From the NCBI GenBank assembly GCA_024291935.2, contig CM044312.1, positions 74,791,001 through 74,855,000 of the forward strand: DNA of 64,000 bases, given 5' to 3'. Below the pieces are notes generated by a model. It ran no database searches. It was not told the origin of the DNA and saw only the letters and a list, made by a program, of their open reading frames with translations. This document shows, in pieces, positions 12,424-22,452 of the stretch (its first letter is position 1; each line of letters starts with the position of its first letter). The stretch is from Okapia johnstoni (taxonomy: Eukaryota > Chordata > Mammalia > Artiodactyla > Giraffidae). A program made the position numbers and the translations under genes.

Positions 12424-12632
12424 GTGAAAAGAGTCAAAGTGTTAGTCACTTAGACATGTCTGACTCTTTGCGACCCCCTGGACCATAGGCTGCCAGACTC
12501 CTCTGTCCATGGAATTCTCCAGGCAAGAATACTGGAGTGGATTGCTGTTCCCTTCTCCAGGGGATCTTCCTGACCCAGAGATCAAACCCAGGTTTCCTAC
12601 ACTGCCGGCAGATTCTTCACTGTCTGAGCCAG
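12424..12632 (-). mobile_element. Bov-tA SINE
   Basis: Reverse-strand copy from 'gtgaaaagagtcaaagtgtt' through 'gactctttgcgaccccctgg' to the head 'gattcttcactgtctgagcc'. No clear TSD. Confidence 0.92.
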
Positions 12633-12829
12633 TATGACTCTCCAAACATCACAGCATCTTACTGACCTGTCCAAAGGGTGCCCAAGTGGCATTTGTTGTC
12701 TTTTAATAAAATCTCTCTGTACACATCACTGTTTCCATGCTTTGGTGTCCAGCTCTCGTGTGTGTCTGTGCGGGGGTGGGGTGGGGTCACTATAGGTATG
12801 ACTGCTTGAATCACTCGCCACATGACTGA

Positions 12830-13125
12830 ACTGATTCTCCAGAACCTTCTCCTCCCTAGAGGTCAGGCTAATGATACCTGGCTCAAAGCCTCAATCCTCC
12901 AATCACACAATTTGGTCTCTATGGCCTGAATTGCCACCATTCTGAGTCATCTTGCTGTCTTAAATATGATGGAGCCTACTATAAGTCACCTGATTGGCAT
13001 AATTATCAGCGCCCAACATGAAAACAAAGACATTCCTATCACCCAGGAAATTCCAAGAGTTGAAAGTCTACCTCCCAGGAACCAGGAATGAAGACCAGTC
13101 AAAATTTTATCATACACCCCCTTAG
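12830..13125 (+). mobile_element. Possible ERVL/MaLR-type LTR relic
   Basis: 'ttggtctctatggcctgaat', 'cacctgattggcataattat', 'aaagacattcctatcaccca' and 'ggaaattccaagag' appear in the order found in an old mammalian ERVL-type LTR. It is diverged and both ends are unclear. Confidence 0.45.
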
Positions 13126-13129
13126 CTCA

Positions 13130-13560
13130 TATCGCCAATATCTCTTACCTGGACTATGCAATGGCTCCCCAAATGGTATTCCTCTTATTCTTCTACTTTC
13201 TTTCAGCCCATGCTCCAAACATTAGTTAAAGTACCCTTTCAAAACTTCAGTGGAATCATGTGATTTCTTTGCCCCAAACCATCCAATGGCTCCTTAGTTC
13301 ACTCATTGTAGAAGTTAAGGTTTTATATGGTAAAGGAGTCTGACATGACCTGCTCCCTGGTCACATATCTAAACTCATCTTCTATCAGTCTCCTCCTCCT
13401 TCACTCTTTCCCAGCCATGAAAATTTTGTAACTACTCCTCAAATTTTGAATACAGTTTCAGAAAAAGTTTTGCACTTATTCCCATGGCTCTCTTCCTTCA
13501 TTTTACCTTCACATATGTCTCATGTGTGATATAGTTACACTCATTTGCATGTTGCTCAGA
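13130..13560 (+). repeat. L2 LINE 3' fragment
   Basis: 'ttacctggactatgcaatgg', 'aatcatgtgatttc', 'ccatccaatggctccttagt' and 'tctgacatgacctgctccct' run in L2 order. No open frame remains. Confidence 0.7.
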
Positions 13561-13955
13561 AAAGCTCCACCGGGTACTGCAGAGTCTGAACACAATACTA
13601 CAGTGCTCCAGCTGAGATTAAAAAGTATCAGCCATTCAACAAATTTAAGATTTTAGATTCAGCATGTTTTAACAAAGGGGCTTGTAAAAATTTTGACTTT
13701 CCAATTAATACATCTATTATTTTCTTTAACTCACAATACTGAATGTACCACACTAACGAAAATTAACCTAAAAGTATTTTACACCAATAAGTGATTGTTT
13801 AAATGGCTAAAGACTCCTTTATTAACCAAATAATGAATTATTGAGGATAGCTGGCAATTCCTCTTTGTGATAAAAATATTTCACACTTCTCATTTCAGTT
13901 TCTTGGTTGGATTAACATACTAGTATCATGAGAAGGTAAAGTGAAACTTGTAAAG

Positions 13956-14160
13956 CAGGGGTTGGCACGTTTCTTCCTCTAAAAGTACAGAGAGAAAAAA
14001 CTTTCAGTGTTGTGTGCCATAATGTTTCTGTCACGACTATTCAACTCTGACATTGTACTGCAAATGCAGCCACACACATGTTAAAAAATCGGTGTGACTT
14101 TGAGCCAATCTAACTTTGCTTACCAAAGCAGGCAATGGGTGAGATGTGCCCTATGAGTCA
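13956..14160 (+). mobile_element. Non-autonomous hAT-type DNA transposon relic
   Basis: Starts caggggttggcacgtttctt and contains 'gtttctgtcacgactattca', 'actctgacattgtactgc' and 'aatgcagccacacacatg', the wording of a common mammalian hAT-Charlie MITE. The far inverted end is decayed, so the right edge is approximate. Confidence 0.65.
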
Positions 14161-14369
14161 CAGGAGAAATAAAAAAGGATATTATGGTAACTCCTTATCT
14201 GTGTCAGGCAGAATTTTCTCACTACAAGGCTAAAAAAATCTATGAGAATAAATTGGATGCTGAAGGTCATCTGAGACTTCCATCAAATAGTCTCACTGTC
14301 CTCACTGATAAAATTTATAATAAAGAAAAGTTATATATTTAGATATATAAAATAAATTTATTTTTGAAT

Positions 14370-15713
14370 TTCCACTTATGGGAAGATGGAGTAGATTCTT
14401 TTTCACATGTCTTCCACTAATTACAACTAAAAATCATGGACATTATATATAAAACAAAAATAGCAATTCTCAAAGGTAGAGAGAGAGGCAGATCAGCTAG
14501 ATATCTCGGGACCAGAAAAAAAAAAAAAAGCATGATATTAAAAGCATGGGTTTTCTTTCAGCCTCATATATCCCAGACTACATGCTGGAAAAGTGGCAAC
14601 CTGGAAATACAAATAGGGGCAGACAAAAATAACTCCAACAAAAGCTGTGCTCTCCAGCCCAAAGATCAGGAAATGGACAATTTAGCCACAGAGAAATATT
14701 TTAAACAATAAATAACTACTCCAGCCAGACATCAGAGAAAAAAACTATGGCTCCAACTTGGCCTCTGACCCCAGCAAAGGTTGAAGAAAGTTGTCTCTAG
14801 ACTGTAACAAATTTCAGCAACCCACTTCTGGAATGGTGCCAGAGAAGACCAAGTTGGAAGCTAAGACTTCATCCCCACTGAGCAGTATAGAACTCCTTTC
14901 CCACCGTATCCATGGAGACCATGAGGAGCAGGGTCTCCCACCACTACCTGACTTGGCTAGGCATCCCTTCTCTCTACCAAGGTGAATGGCAGGTGAGGAT
15001 TGGTGAAGAATTAGGACTTCCCCCAGAATCCAGTGATAATGAGGTCACTCCTTCTGCCCTGATATCACTGGAGGCCAGGATGCCCACTCACACTCTGTAG
15101 ACAGGAAGCATTCCTAGGCAGGGTCGTGCACAGAGACCTAGAAGGGAACTGGAATTCCGCCCCTACCCAGCAGAAAAAGACACTCCCCAGTCTCCCTGGA
15201 AACTGAGTAGGAAATTGGACGTCTATTTGGCAGTCACAAGAGGGCACCTCTTTCTTCCCCTGATCCAGCAGTGCCAAAGAAAGCTAAATTCTTGGCAGAG
15301 ATTTGTGTGAAATCCAGAGTCTCATAAACTTAATACCTTAGATATACAGGTTTTAAGTTTTTAAAAATCACATGTCATATGGAGAAATAGGAAAATCACA
15401 ATTTGAATTTAAAAAGAAAATAAATACAAACATCGAAATGATACATTAGAAATATCTAAGATTTTAAAGAAGGAATTTTAAAATGCTTCAACAAGCATTA
15501 TAAAAATGTTGGAAACAAATGAAAAAATGGACAGTTTCAGAAAAGAAAGTCTCATCAAAGAAATAAAAGGAAAAAAGTACCAAATGGAAATTTTATGGCA
15601 TGCAGTAACTGCCATAAAGAAAACTCAAAAGCAGAAGAGAGGATTGAGGAAAGAATCAATGATGTCTAAGATGGAATGATATATATTACCTGTTGGAAAA
15701 ACAGAAAGAAAAT
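14370..15713 (+). mobile_element. Ancient L1 5' UTR/ORF1 region (HAL1-like)
   Basis: Opens with 'ggaagatggagtagattc', continues through a GC-richer UTR-like part ('tgtgctctccagcccaaaga', 'catatatcccagactacatg') into an A-rich ORF1-like section. That section ends 'gaggaaagaatcaatgatgt ... attacctgttggaaaaacag aaagaaaatag', which parallels the conserved ERISELEDR...EIT...EQQRENR coding wording of L1 ORF1. Frames at 14436-14711 and 14791-14985 are short, so it is dead. HAL1 elements (ORF1-only L1 relatives) fit well; an internally deleted L1 is the alternative. Confidence 0.6.
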
Positions 15714-16435
15714 AGACCCCACGTGATCCAGCAATCCCAATCCTGGGCATATATCCAGAGAAAACCGTAAATCGAAAGGATATAGGTACCCAATACTCAT
15801 TGTAGCACTACTTACAATAGCCAGGACATGGAACCAACCAAAATGTTCATCAACAGAGGAATGGATAAAGAAGATGTGGTACATAAATACATGGTACAAA
15901 TGAGCCTACTTACAAAACAGAAGTTGAGTCACATGTAGAAAACAAACTTGTGGTTACCAGGGGAAAAAGGTGGGGGGAGCAGGAGGGATAAATTGTGAGA
16001 TTGAGTCTGACATATACATATTGCTTTATACAGAATAGATATAAGAATCTAGTGAATAGCCCAGGGAACCCTATTCAGTGCTATGTAATGACTTTCATGG
16101 GAATAGAATCTAAAAAGAGTGGATGTATGTGTATGTATAACTGACTCACTCTATTCGACAGCAGAAACACAACACTGTAAATCAACTGTACTTCAATTTG
16201 TTGTTCAATTGCTAAGTTGTGTTCAACTGTTTCATGATCCCATGAACTGTAGCCCACTAGGCTCCTCTGTCCAAGGGATTTCCCAGGGAAGAATTCTGGA
16301 ATGGGTTGCCATTTCTTTCTCCAGTGGATCGTCCCAACTCAGGGACTTAACCTGTGTCTCCTGCATTAGCAGGTGGATTCTTTACTACTGATCCACAAGG
16401 GAAGTCCATACTTCGATATAAAATTTTTTTAAAAA
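15714..16435 (+). mobile_element. L1 3' end, interrupted by a SINE
   Basis: From 'accccacgtgatccagcaat' through 'gtccatcaacagag'-type ORF2 end wording to 'atcaactgtacttcaat', resuming after the SINE as 'tacttcgatataaaa' at 16409. It directly follows the ORF1-like block at 15713, so the two may be one L1 with the middle deleted. Confidence 0.82.
16198..16408 (-). mobile_element. Bov-tA SINE inserted in an L1 tail
   Basis: Reverse-strand copy ending 'ctgatccacaagggaagtcc'. Its 9-bp TSD is visible in the host L1: tacttcaat at 16189-16197 and tacttcgat at 16409-16417, one mismatch. Confidence 0.92.
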
Positions 16436-16693
16436 TACACCCCCCCCAAATCAACATCACCTTGGGAACTTATGGGATAATAACAAAAGATCTAACATTT
16501 CTATCATTCCAGGAGTCTTGGAAGGCAAGGAGAGGGAGGGCAGGGCTGAAAAAGTACTAAGACATAATGACTGAAAAATAGGATCTAGAATAACAAGGAA
16601 CTTTCAAAACTCCATAGCAGACAACTAAATAACTCAAAAAGAAAATGAACAAAAGACATGAGAGCTAAATTAAGGTAAATCTCAAATAGTTTA

Positions 16694-16823
16694 TTGGAGA
16701 AGGAAATGGCAACCCACTCCAGTGTTCTTGCCTGGAGAATCCCAGGGATGGGGGAGTCTGGTGCACTGCCGTCTATGGGGTCGCACAGAGTTGGACACGA
16801 CAGAAGCGACTTAGCAGCAGCAG
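16694..16823 (+). mobile_element. Bov-A monomer SINE with TSD
   Basis: 'ttggagaaggaaatggcaac' to 'gcgacttagcagcagcagc', the second half of Bov-A2. A perfect 11-bp duplication, caaatagttta, flanks it at 16683-16693 and 16824-16834. Low divergence suggests youth. Confidence 0.93.
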
Positions 16824-16834
16824 CAAATAGTTTA

Positions 16835-18299
16835 ATTTCCTCCCAATGCAGCTGGAAATCTGAGAGTCCATAAAACAAAAAGAGGAACTGCTTCATTCAT
16901 TTCGGATAATGTGGAGTTTTTAAGCTCGTAGAAACTGTACCCAGTCAAATATACCCCCACAGGGTAGATACATGACTTAAAGAGCTCTCTTTCTGCATGT
17001 CAATTACTTTTGGTAATAACACCTTTAAAGTGGGCTGCTTTCCCCTGTGTTTCCTTTTAGAGGATTGCATTTATTGACTATAAAAGGCTGATGACAATAC
17101 CAAAAAGAACAGTGGTTCCTACCATCACATTTTGCTGTGACTTAATGGAAAAAAAATTACTAAGAAATCTTTATTTTATACAAGAATACCCAAGACTACA
17201 TGACACAGCTCTGGTTTTAGATCATACATCTATCATATCAGTGTGAATGCAGAGCACTGCTAGAGACTACACGCGGGGTAATTCTTGGGAGCAGCTATTT
17301 GTCATATATTATTTAACACTGATTTCTTTGGTTAAATTCAGTCATGTATTTGCTTCTACTGACAACCTCAGTGTATAGCAGCCTTGATAAACTCTGTGGG
17401 AGGTAAATATTTGAGTTTCACAAACATATTCACAAACATAGCAGGCTAAATAATTCCATAAGGATTCTCTGACAATATTCTTAAAGTTACTACATATAAT
17501 GATTTAGAATCCAGCTCTAAACAAGAATTTAGTTAACAAATACACAGTTTTTCCTTATTTATAATAAATGGTCTAAGTTAGAAGAAATATTTATAATACA
17601 TATGACCAAAATGTACGTTTTTTAAAGAGATAATCACTGTCTCATGTGCAACTACATATTCATTCCCCTTTGGGCTACTGAGAGTTCTTTCCAACTACTC
17701 ATTACTCACTATATTTGTCAAATGAATGAATTTGTATGAGTAATATTCCCTTTCCTTGAAATATTTACCCTACATTTAGTTACCACTTTTAAGGACTATA
17801 TTCTGCATATTTACCATTGGAATGAAAAGTAACTCATTTCTTGCCATGCTTTGAGCCTTGATTTTAAAAAAAAAATGAGGAAGAGAAAAGCAGCCCTAGG
17901 CAGCCTAAAACTGGTCTGACATTGACAGCTGGGACTTACTGTTGTCAGAAACTGGCCTGGTGCTACAGCTAGACCATGCTGTCCTGTTGAATATTAAACA
18001 TCCTTATAGAACATCAGCGTCAGACAAGGCCACACTGAAGCAAAACAAGGTCGCTTTGTAATTTTATTTAAACAGACCCAACAAGGTCTCTATGTCACCT
18101 ACAAACTACTGAACACCTCCCTTTTCCAAGAAATATGAGCAACATTTTTTTAACCAATTACTGGTTTATTATTCTAATTGGCTCTCACTATAGATTTTTA
18201 TTGAGATATTCCATTTTAAAATTGTCCCCACTTTCCTTTTTCTAAAATCATCTCTAAATCAGATGTGTCCTGGATTGTCAGGGGACTTGAAGGTGTTCG
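16835..18299. other. Unique sequence without a gene
   Basis: About 1.5 kb with no supportable frame or repeat family. The section 17880-18080 is a little GC-richer than its surroundings but shows no gene signal. Confidence 0.55.
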
Positions 18300-19400
18300 A
18301 TAGCACTTCTCTTTTACCTTTTGAAAACCTACCAAGTAGTTGAAAGAACAGAACAAAAACAACCATTAACCCTCCATCTAGGTTCAGCTGTTATTAACAT
18401 TTTGCTACATTTGGTTACCTGTGTGTTTATGGTTGTGCATATGCATATATATTTTTAATATATACATACATATATAAATATTTAAACTGCAGATTTATTC
18501 CTAGTTAACTATGTTTCTCCTAAGAATAAAAAGAATTTCCTAAATAACTACAACATCATTGAGTTAGGTAAAATCATGCTTCCCTCCTACCCCGCCATTC
18601 CAAAGTTCTTCTCTTAGAATTTATAAATAATTACCTAACAGTGAAAAAGAGACTTTGCAGATGTGATTAAATTAAAGATCTTGGGATGGGGAGTTATTCT
18701 GCTTAATCTGAGGGGGTTCAGTCTAATTACATGGATCCTTAAAGGTATAAAGCCTTTCCTGTTGTGGTCCAACGCAGGTGTGACTACAAAAAGAACAGTT
18801 AGAACGATGCAATATTTGCTAACTTAGACGATGGAAAAAGACAGCTCCCCAGCCAATGAATGCTGGTGACCTCTAAAGGCTCAAAGAGCCTCCAGAAAGG
18901 AACGTAGTTCTGTCAACACTTTAATTTTAGCTCAGCTAGACCCATGCGGGACTTCTAACCTATAACTCTTTAAGATAAAGAATATGTATTATTTTTAACC
19001 AATTTTGGGCAATCTGGTACGGTAGCAATTAAAAAAAATTCCACCATTTTCATCTGTAAAAAATTAACAATAATTCTCTGTAATCGATACATAGTTTACA
19101 TGAAAATTTTCTCTAATTGTCTCCAAAATGTCTTTCAGGGCTTCCCCCCATGCAGATCCAGGATCCCATGAAAGTTTACATGTTAGCAATATCGTTTTGT
19201 CTCTCTAATCTCTATTATCTAGAACAATAGCCTTTTCTTTGTTTCTCATAACACTGACTGCTTTACTGAAAATTCCAGGTCAATTGTCCTGCAGAAGGTC
19301 CCTCATTCTGGATTTGTCTGGGTCCTTCTCACATGATTGAATTCCAGTTAGATAACTTTGGGCAAGGATTCTTCATAGGAAATGACATGTACCTTCTATT
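18300..19400 (+). repeat. Ancient repeat split by a MaLR LTR
   Basis: Left part (to 18561) reads 'cctccatctaggttcagctg ttattaacattttgctacat'; right part (from 19036) reads 'aaaaattaacaataattctc', 'ctctaattgtctccaaaatg' and 'attctggatttgtctgggtc'. These follow each other in one old mammalian repeat that I cannot name firmly. A TA-rich run sits at 18440-18482. Related fragments lie at 34494-34692 and 41870-42200. Confidence 0.45.
18562..19035 (+). mobile_element. MLT1-like MaLR LTR
   Basis: 'gactttgcagatgtgattaa', 'attaaagatcttgggatggg', 'agcctccagaaaggaacgta', 'cccatgcgggacttctaacc' and 'taagataaagaatatg' occur in MLT1 order. No coding part is attached. It is nested in the repeat listed at 18300-19400. 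Confidence 0.7.
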
Positions 19401-19610
19401 GCTTCAAGTCCTTGCAGGGATTAAGTCATTTAATCTTCATAATTGTCCCATGAGATAAGGACCACTATTTTCCCTATTTTAAAGAAAAGGAAACTGAAGC
19501 ACAGAATTAGTAAAGGCAACTTCTCAAGGCCACAAAGAACTTATAGAAGTCTTAGGATTCAAACGCAAGATTTTTGAATCTAGAGCTCTTATTTTTAGCC
19601 ATCACTCTCC
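19395..19610 (-). repeat. MIR SINE relic
   Basis: Reversed MIR: 'cattatttaatcttcataat'-like wording at its start, 'aaaggaaactgaagcacaga', then 'aggattcaaacgcaag'. Old and diverged but in full order. Confidence 0.65.
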
Positions 19611-20639
19611 TACAACCCATAAACTCTTAAGACAGCTAGGGTGATACAACAGTTCCTCCAGAAGCTGGAGGAGGCAAGGAATATTCTTCCAAGAGCTGGT
19701 ACAAAGGAATTCAACCCTGTCTGTACCTTGGGCTTTAGTCAATGATACCCATTAGACTTCTAAACTATAGAACCATCGATGATAAATTTCTATTGTTTAT
19801 AAGACAGGAAATGTGTGGCAATTTGTTATAGCATATAAAAAGTTCATATAGAGATTAAGGGAGATGTGTAAAGGCACTGATCATAGCGCTTATCTGAAGT
19901 ACAGGCCTATTCCCTAAATATTATATATTATTATTATTATAGCTTTTATTATTTATCATTAATGATGTCATTCTGAATGTCTGAGAAAACTTAAAAGAGC
20001 AGTTGTAGCCTGAATTGGTCTTGAAATATTGATAAGCTATAAATATCAGGAATTTCTAGGTAGAAGGAAAAATGTTGGCAAAAATATGACAACGGAATAA
20101 ATAACACAGGGTTTACTAAGCGCTAGGTTTTGTTGGTCCTTCAACAACAAACTTCATCCTGTTAGAAACTTTTACAGTTGTTGTTATATTGGAAAATTTG
20201 TTTTTAAGAGTTTAATCTGCTATGTAATGAACTGACAGAGGAAGTTTAAGAAAAAGACACTAACGCTAGTACTAAGATAACAGCATGAACCAAGGGAGCA
20301 AGTGGAATGAGGAAGAATAGGATGAAGAATACAAGTTCCTGAAGGCCAGCATTGCGCCTTCCTTTCTCGGGCATATCTAAGAGAGGATGTAGCCATACTG
20401 GTCGCTGAATATATGCTAGTTTAACAAGTGGAAAAATGGTAGGAAAAAAGCTTACAAAGATATGGCACATCTACAACTTAATTGTAAATCTTCCAAGTTC
20501 TGGGTTAACATCTAACATCTTTCTTTAAGTCTAAGGGTCTAGATCAGTGTTTCCACCAAAGCTCAAAAGAAGATGTATTTTTGAAGAGGTGATAATCACA
20601 TCTTTAAGTGTAGGCAAACAAAATATTAGCATATCGTAT
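19611..20639. other. Unique spacer without a gene
   Basis: No recognisable element. A reverse frame at 20246-20470 is hydrophobic but has no family resemblance and no gene context. Confidence 0.55.
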
Positions 20640-21252
20640 CAGTTCAATTCAGTCGCTCAGTCGTGTCCAACTCTTTGCGACCCCACGGACTGCAGCACAC
20701 CAGGCTTCCCTGTCCATCACCAACTCCTGGAGCTTACTCAGATTCATGTCCATCTAGTTGGTGATGCCATCTAACCATCTCATCCTCTGTCATCCCCTTC
20801 TCCTCCTGCCTTCAATCTTTCCCAGCATCAGGGTCTTTTCCAGTGAGTCAGTTCTTTGCATCAGGTGGCCAAAGGATTGGAGTTTCAGCTTCAGCATTGG
20901 TCCTTCCAATGAATATTCAGGACTGACTTCCTTTAGGATGGACTGGTTGGGTCTCCTTGCAGTCCAAGGGACTCTCAAGAGTCTTCTCCAACACCACAGT
21001 TCAAAAGCATCAGTTCTTCAGTGCTCAACTTTCTTTATAGTCCAAATCTCACATCCATACATGTGAGAAACCATAGCTTTGACTAGACAGACTTTTGTTG
21101 GCAAAGTAATATCTCTGCTTTTTAATATGCCGTCTAGGTTGGTCATAGCTTTTCTTCCAACGAGCAAGTGTCTTTTAATTTCATGGCTTTAGTCACTATC
21201 TGCAGTGAATTTGGAGCCCAAGAAAATCATCTCTGTTTCCATTGTTTCCCCA
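20640..21252 (-). mobile_element. BovB LINE 3' end
   Basis: Reverse-strand BovB from its terminal repeat ('cagttcaattcagtcgctca') back through the C-terminal coding region to 'tttccattgtttccccat'. Several frameshifts. No endonuclease or reverse-transcriptase core is included. Confidence 0.95.
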
Positions 21253-21413
21253 TATAGCATACATTGTATACTATACATATACTATATACAATGTATATAC
21301 AATATACAATATAGTATATACAATATATATATATTACAATATATGTATATACACAATATATATTACAATATATAATATACAATATAGTATGCACTGTTTC
21401 CTCATATAGCATA
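21240..21413. repeat. TA-rich block flanked by 22-bp direct repeats
   Basis: cattgtttccccatatagca (21240-21261 with ta) and cactgtttcctcatatagca (21392-21413 with ta) match at 20 of 22 positions. Between them lie about 130 bases of tatac/tatat sequence able to fold on itself. The left copy overlaps the end of the BovB fragment. Confidence 0.8.
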
Positions 21414-22136
21414 TAGTATACAGGTTGAAAAGCTGTGAATGTTTGATCTAGTGATTTCTATGGCTTTCCAGAACCTGAATCTTGACCTTCTCACTTCTTG
21501 ACCAGTGTATTTATGCTGTACCACAGTTGTCTAACTAGAAATATTAAGCAACTAATATTTATTAACATTTTTTAACCAGAAAATACATCTATCTCCAACA
21601 TTACTGTGCTTATTAGCCAAACGTTTCTTATAATGCAAATCTTAGAAGGCAGACACTGAAGATATGAAAGTATTTGAAATAATTCAGAAAAAAATTACAA
21701 TTTCTATATCAGCAAGGATTCATATCCTTTTATTTGCTCCTAACAAAAGAATCACCAGCTCTTTCCACCCATTAACTCATTTGATTTTATACTCAGTCCT
21801 GTAAAAGTTTCCAAATGTCATGCAGCTTTAATATGGCATTTGTTTGTGTGCATGTGCATATTTTGGGAAAGGTGTATTTGCTAATAAATTTAAGACAGCA
21901 TGGCTGCATTTTATATGGCATATAACCTGAGAACTGTGAAATATTGTCATGGTTACCTGCAAAGCAGCAGGATGTATGTGGGTGAAAGACAAGGTTCAAA
22001 CAGTGTAAGAATAGGATCTTTAACAGAAACCAAAAATTATGGACAAAGAGAAGAAAGTGGAGAAAGGTAGCAGCAAGTGTGAGCAGACCAGGATTCAGCT
22101 GATTTAAAATAAGGCATTGATTTTGTTCCTTACTTT

Positions 22137-22452
22137 TTGATGCTTTCAAATTGCGGTGCTGGAAAAGGCCCTTGAGAGTCCCTTGGACAGTAAGGAGATC
22201 AAACCAGTCACTCCTAAAGGAAATCAACCCTGAATACTCACTGGAAGGACTGATGATGAAGCTAAAGCTCCAATACTTTGGCCACCTGATGCAAACAGCT
22301 GACCCACTGGAAAAGACCCTGATGCTGGGAAAGATTGAAGGCAAGAAGACTGAAGGCTGGGTGACAGAGGATGAGACAGTTGGATGGCATCACTGACTAT
22401 ATGGACATGAGTTTCAGCAAACTCTGGGAGATGGTGGAGGACAGGGAAGGCT
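22137..22452 (+). mobile_element. BovB LINE 3' coding fragment
   Basis: Forward BovB from 'gatgctttcaaattgcggtg' to 'gatggtggaggacagggaag'. The frame 22151-22396 preserves LRVPWTVRRSNQSLLKEI and [11 protein letters not shown] but then shifts. It lacks the terminal repeat. Confidence 0.93.

Noticed and set aside
12656..12790. AATAAAATCTC and G-rich stretch as an LTR end
   Set aside because: One poly(A)-like signal and a G-rich run were seen, but there are no TG/CA boundaries or duplication. Too little to call.
20246..20470. Hydrophobic 74-codon reverse frame as a membrane protein
   Set aside because: Hydrophobic frames arise readily in T-rich DNA. There is no homologue I recognise and no gene context.
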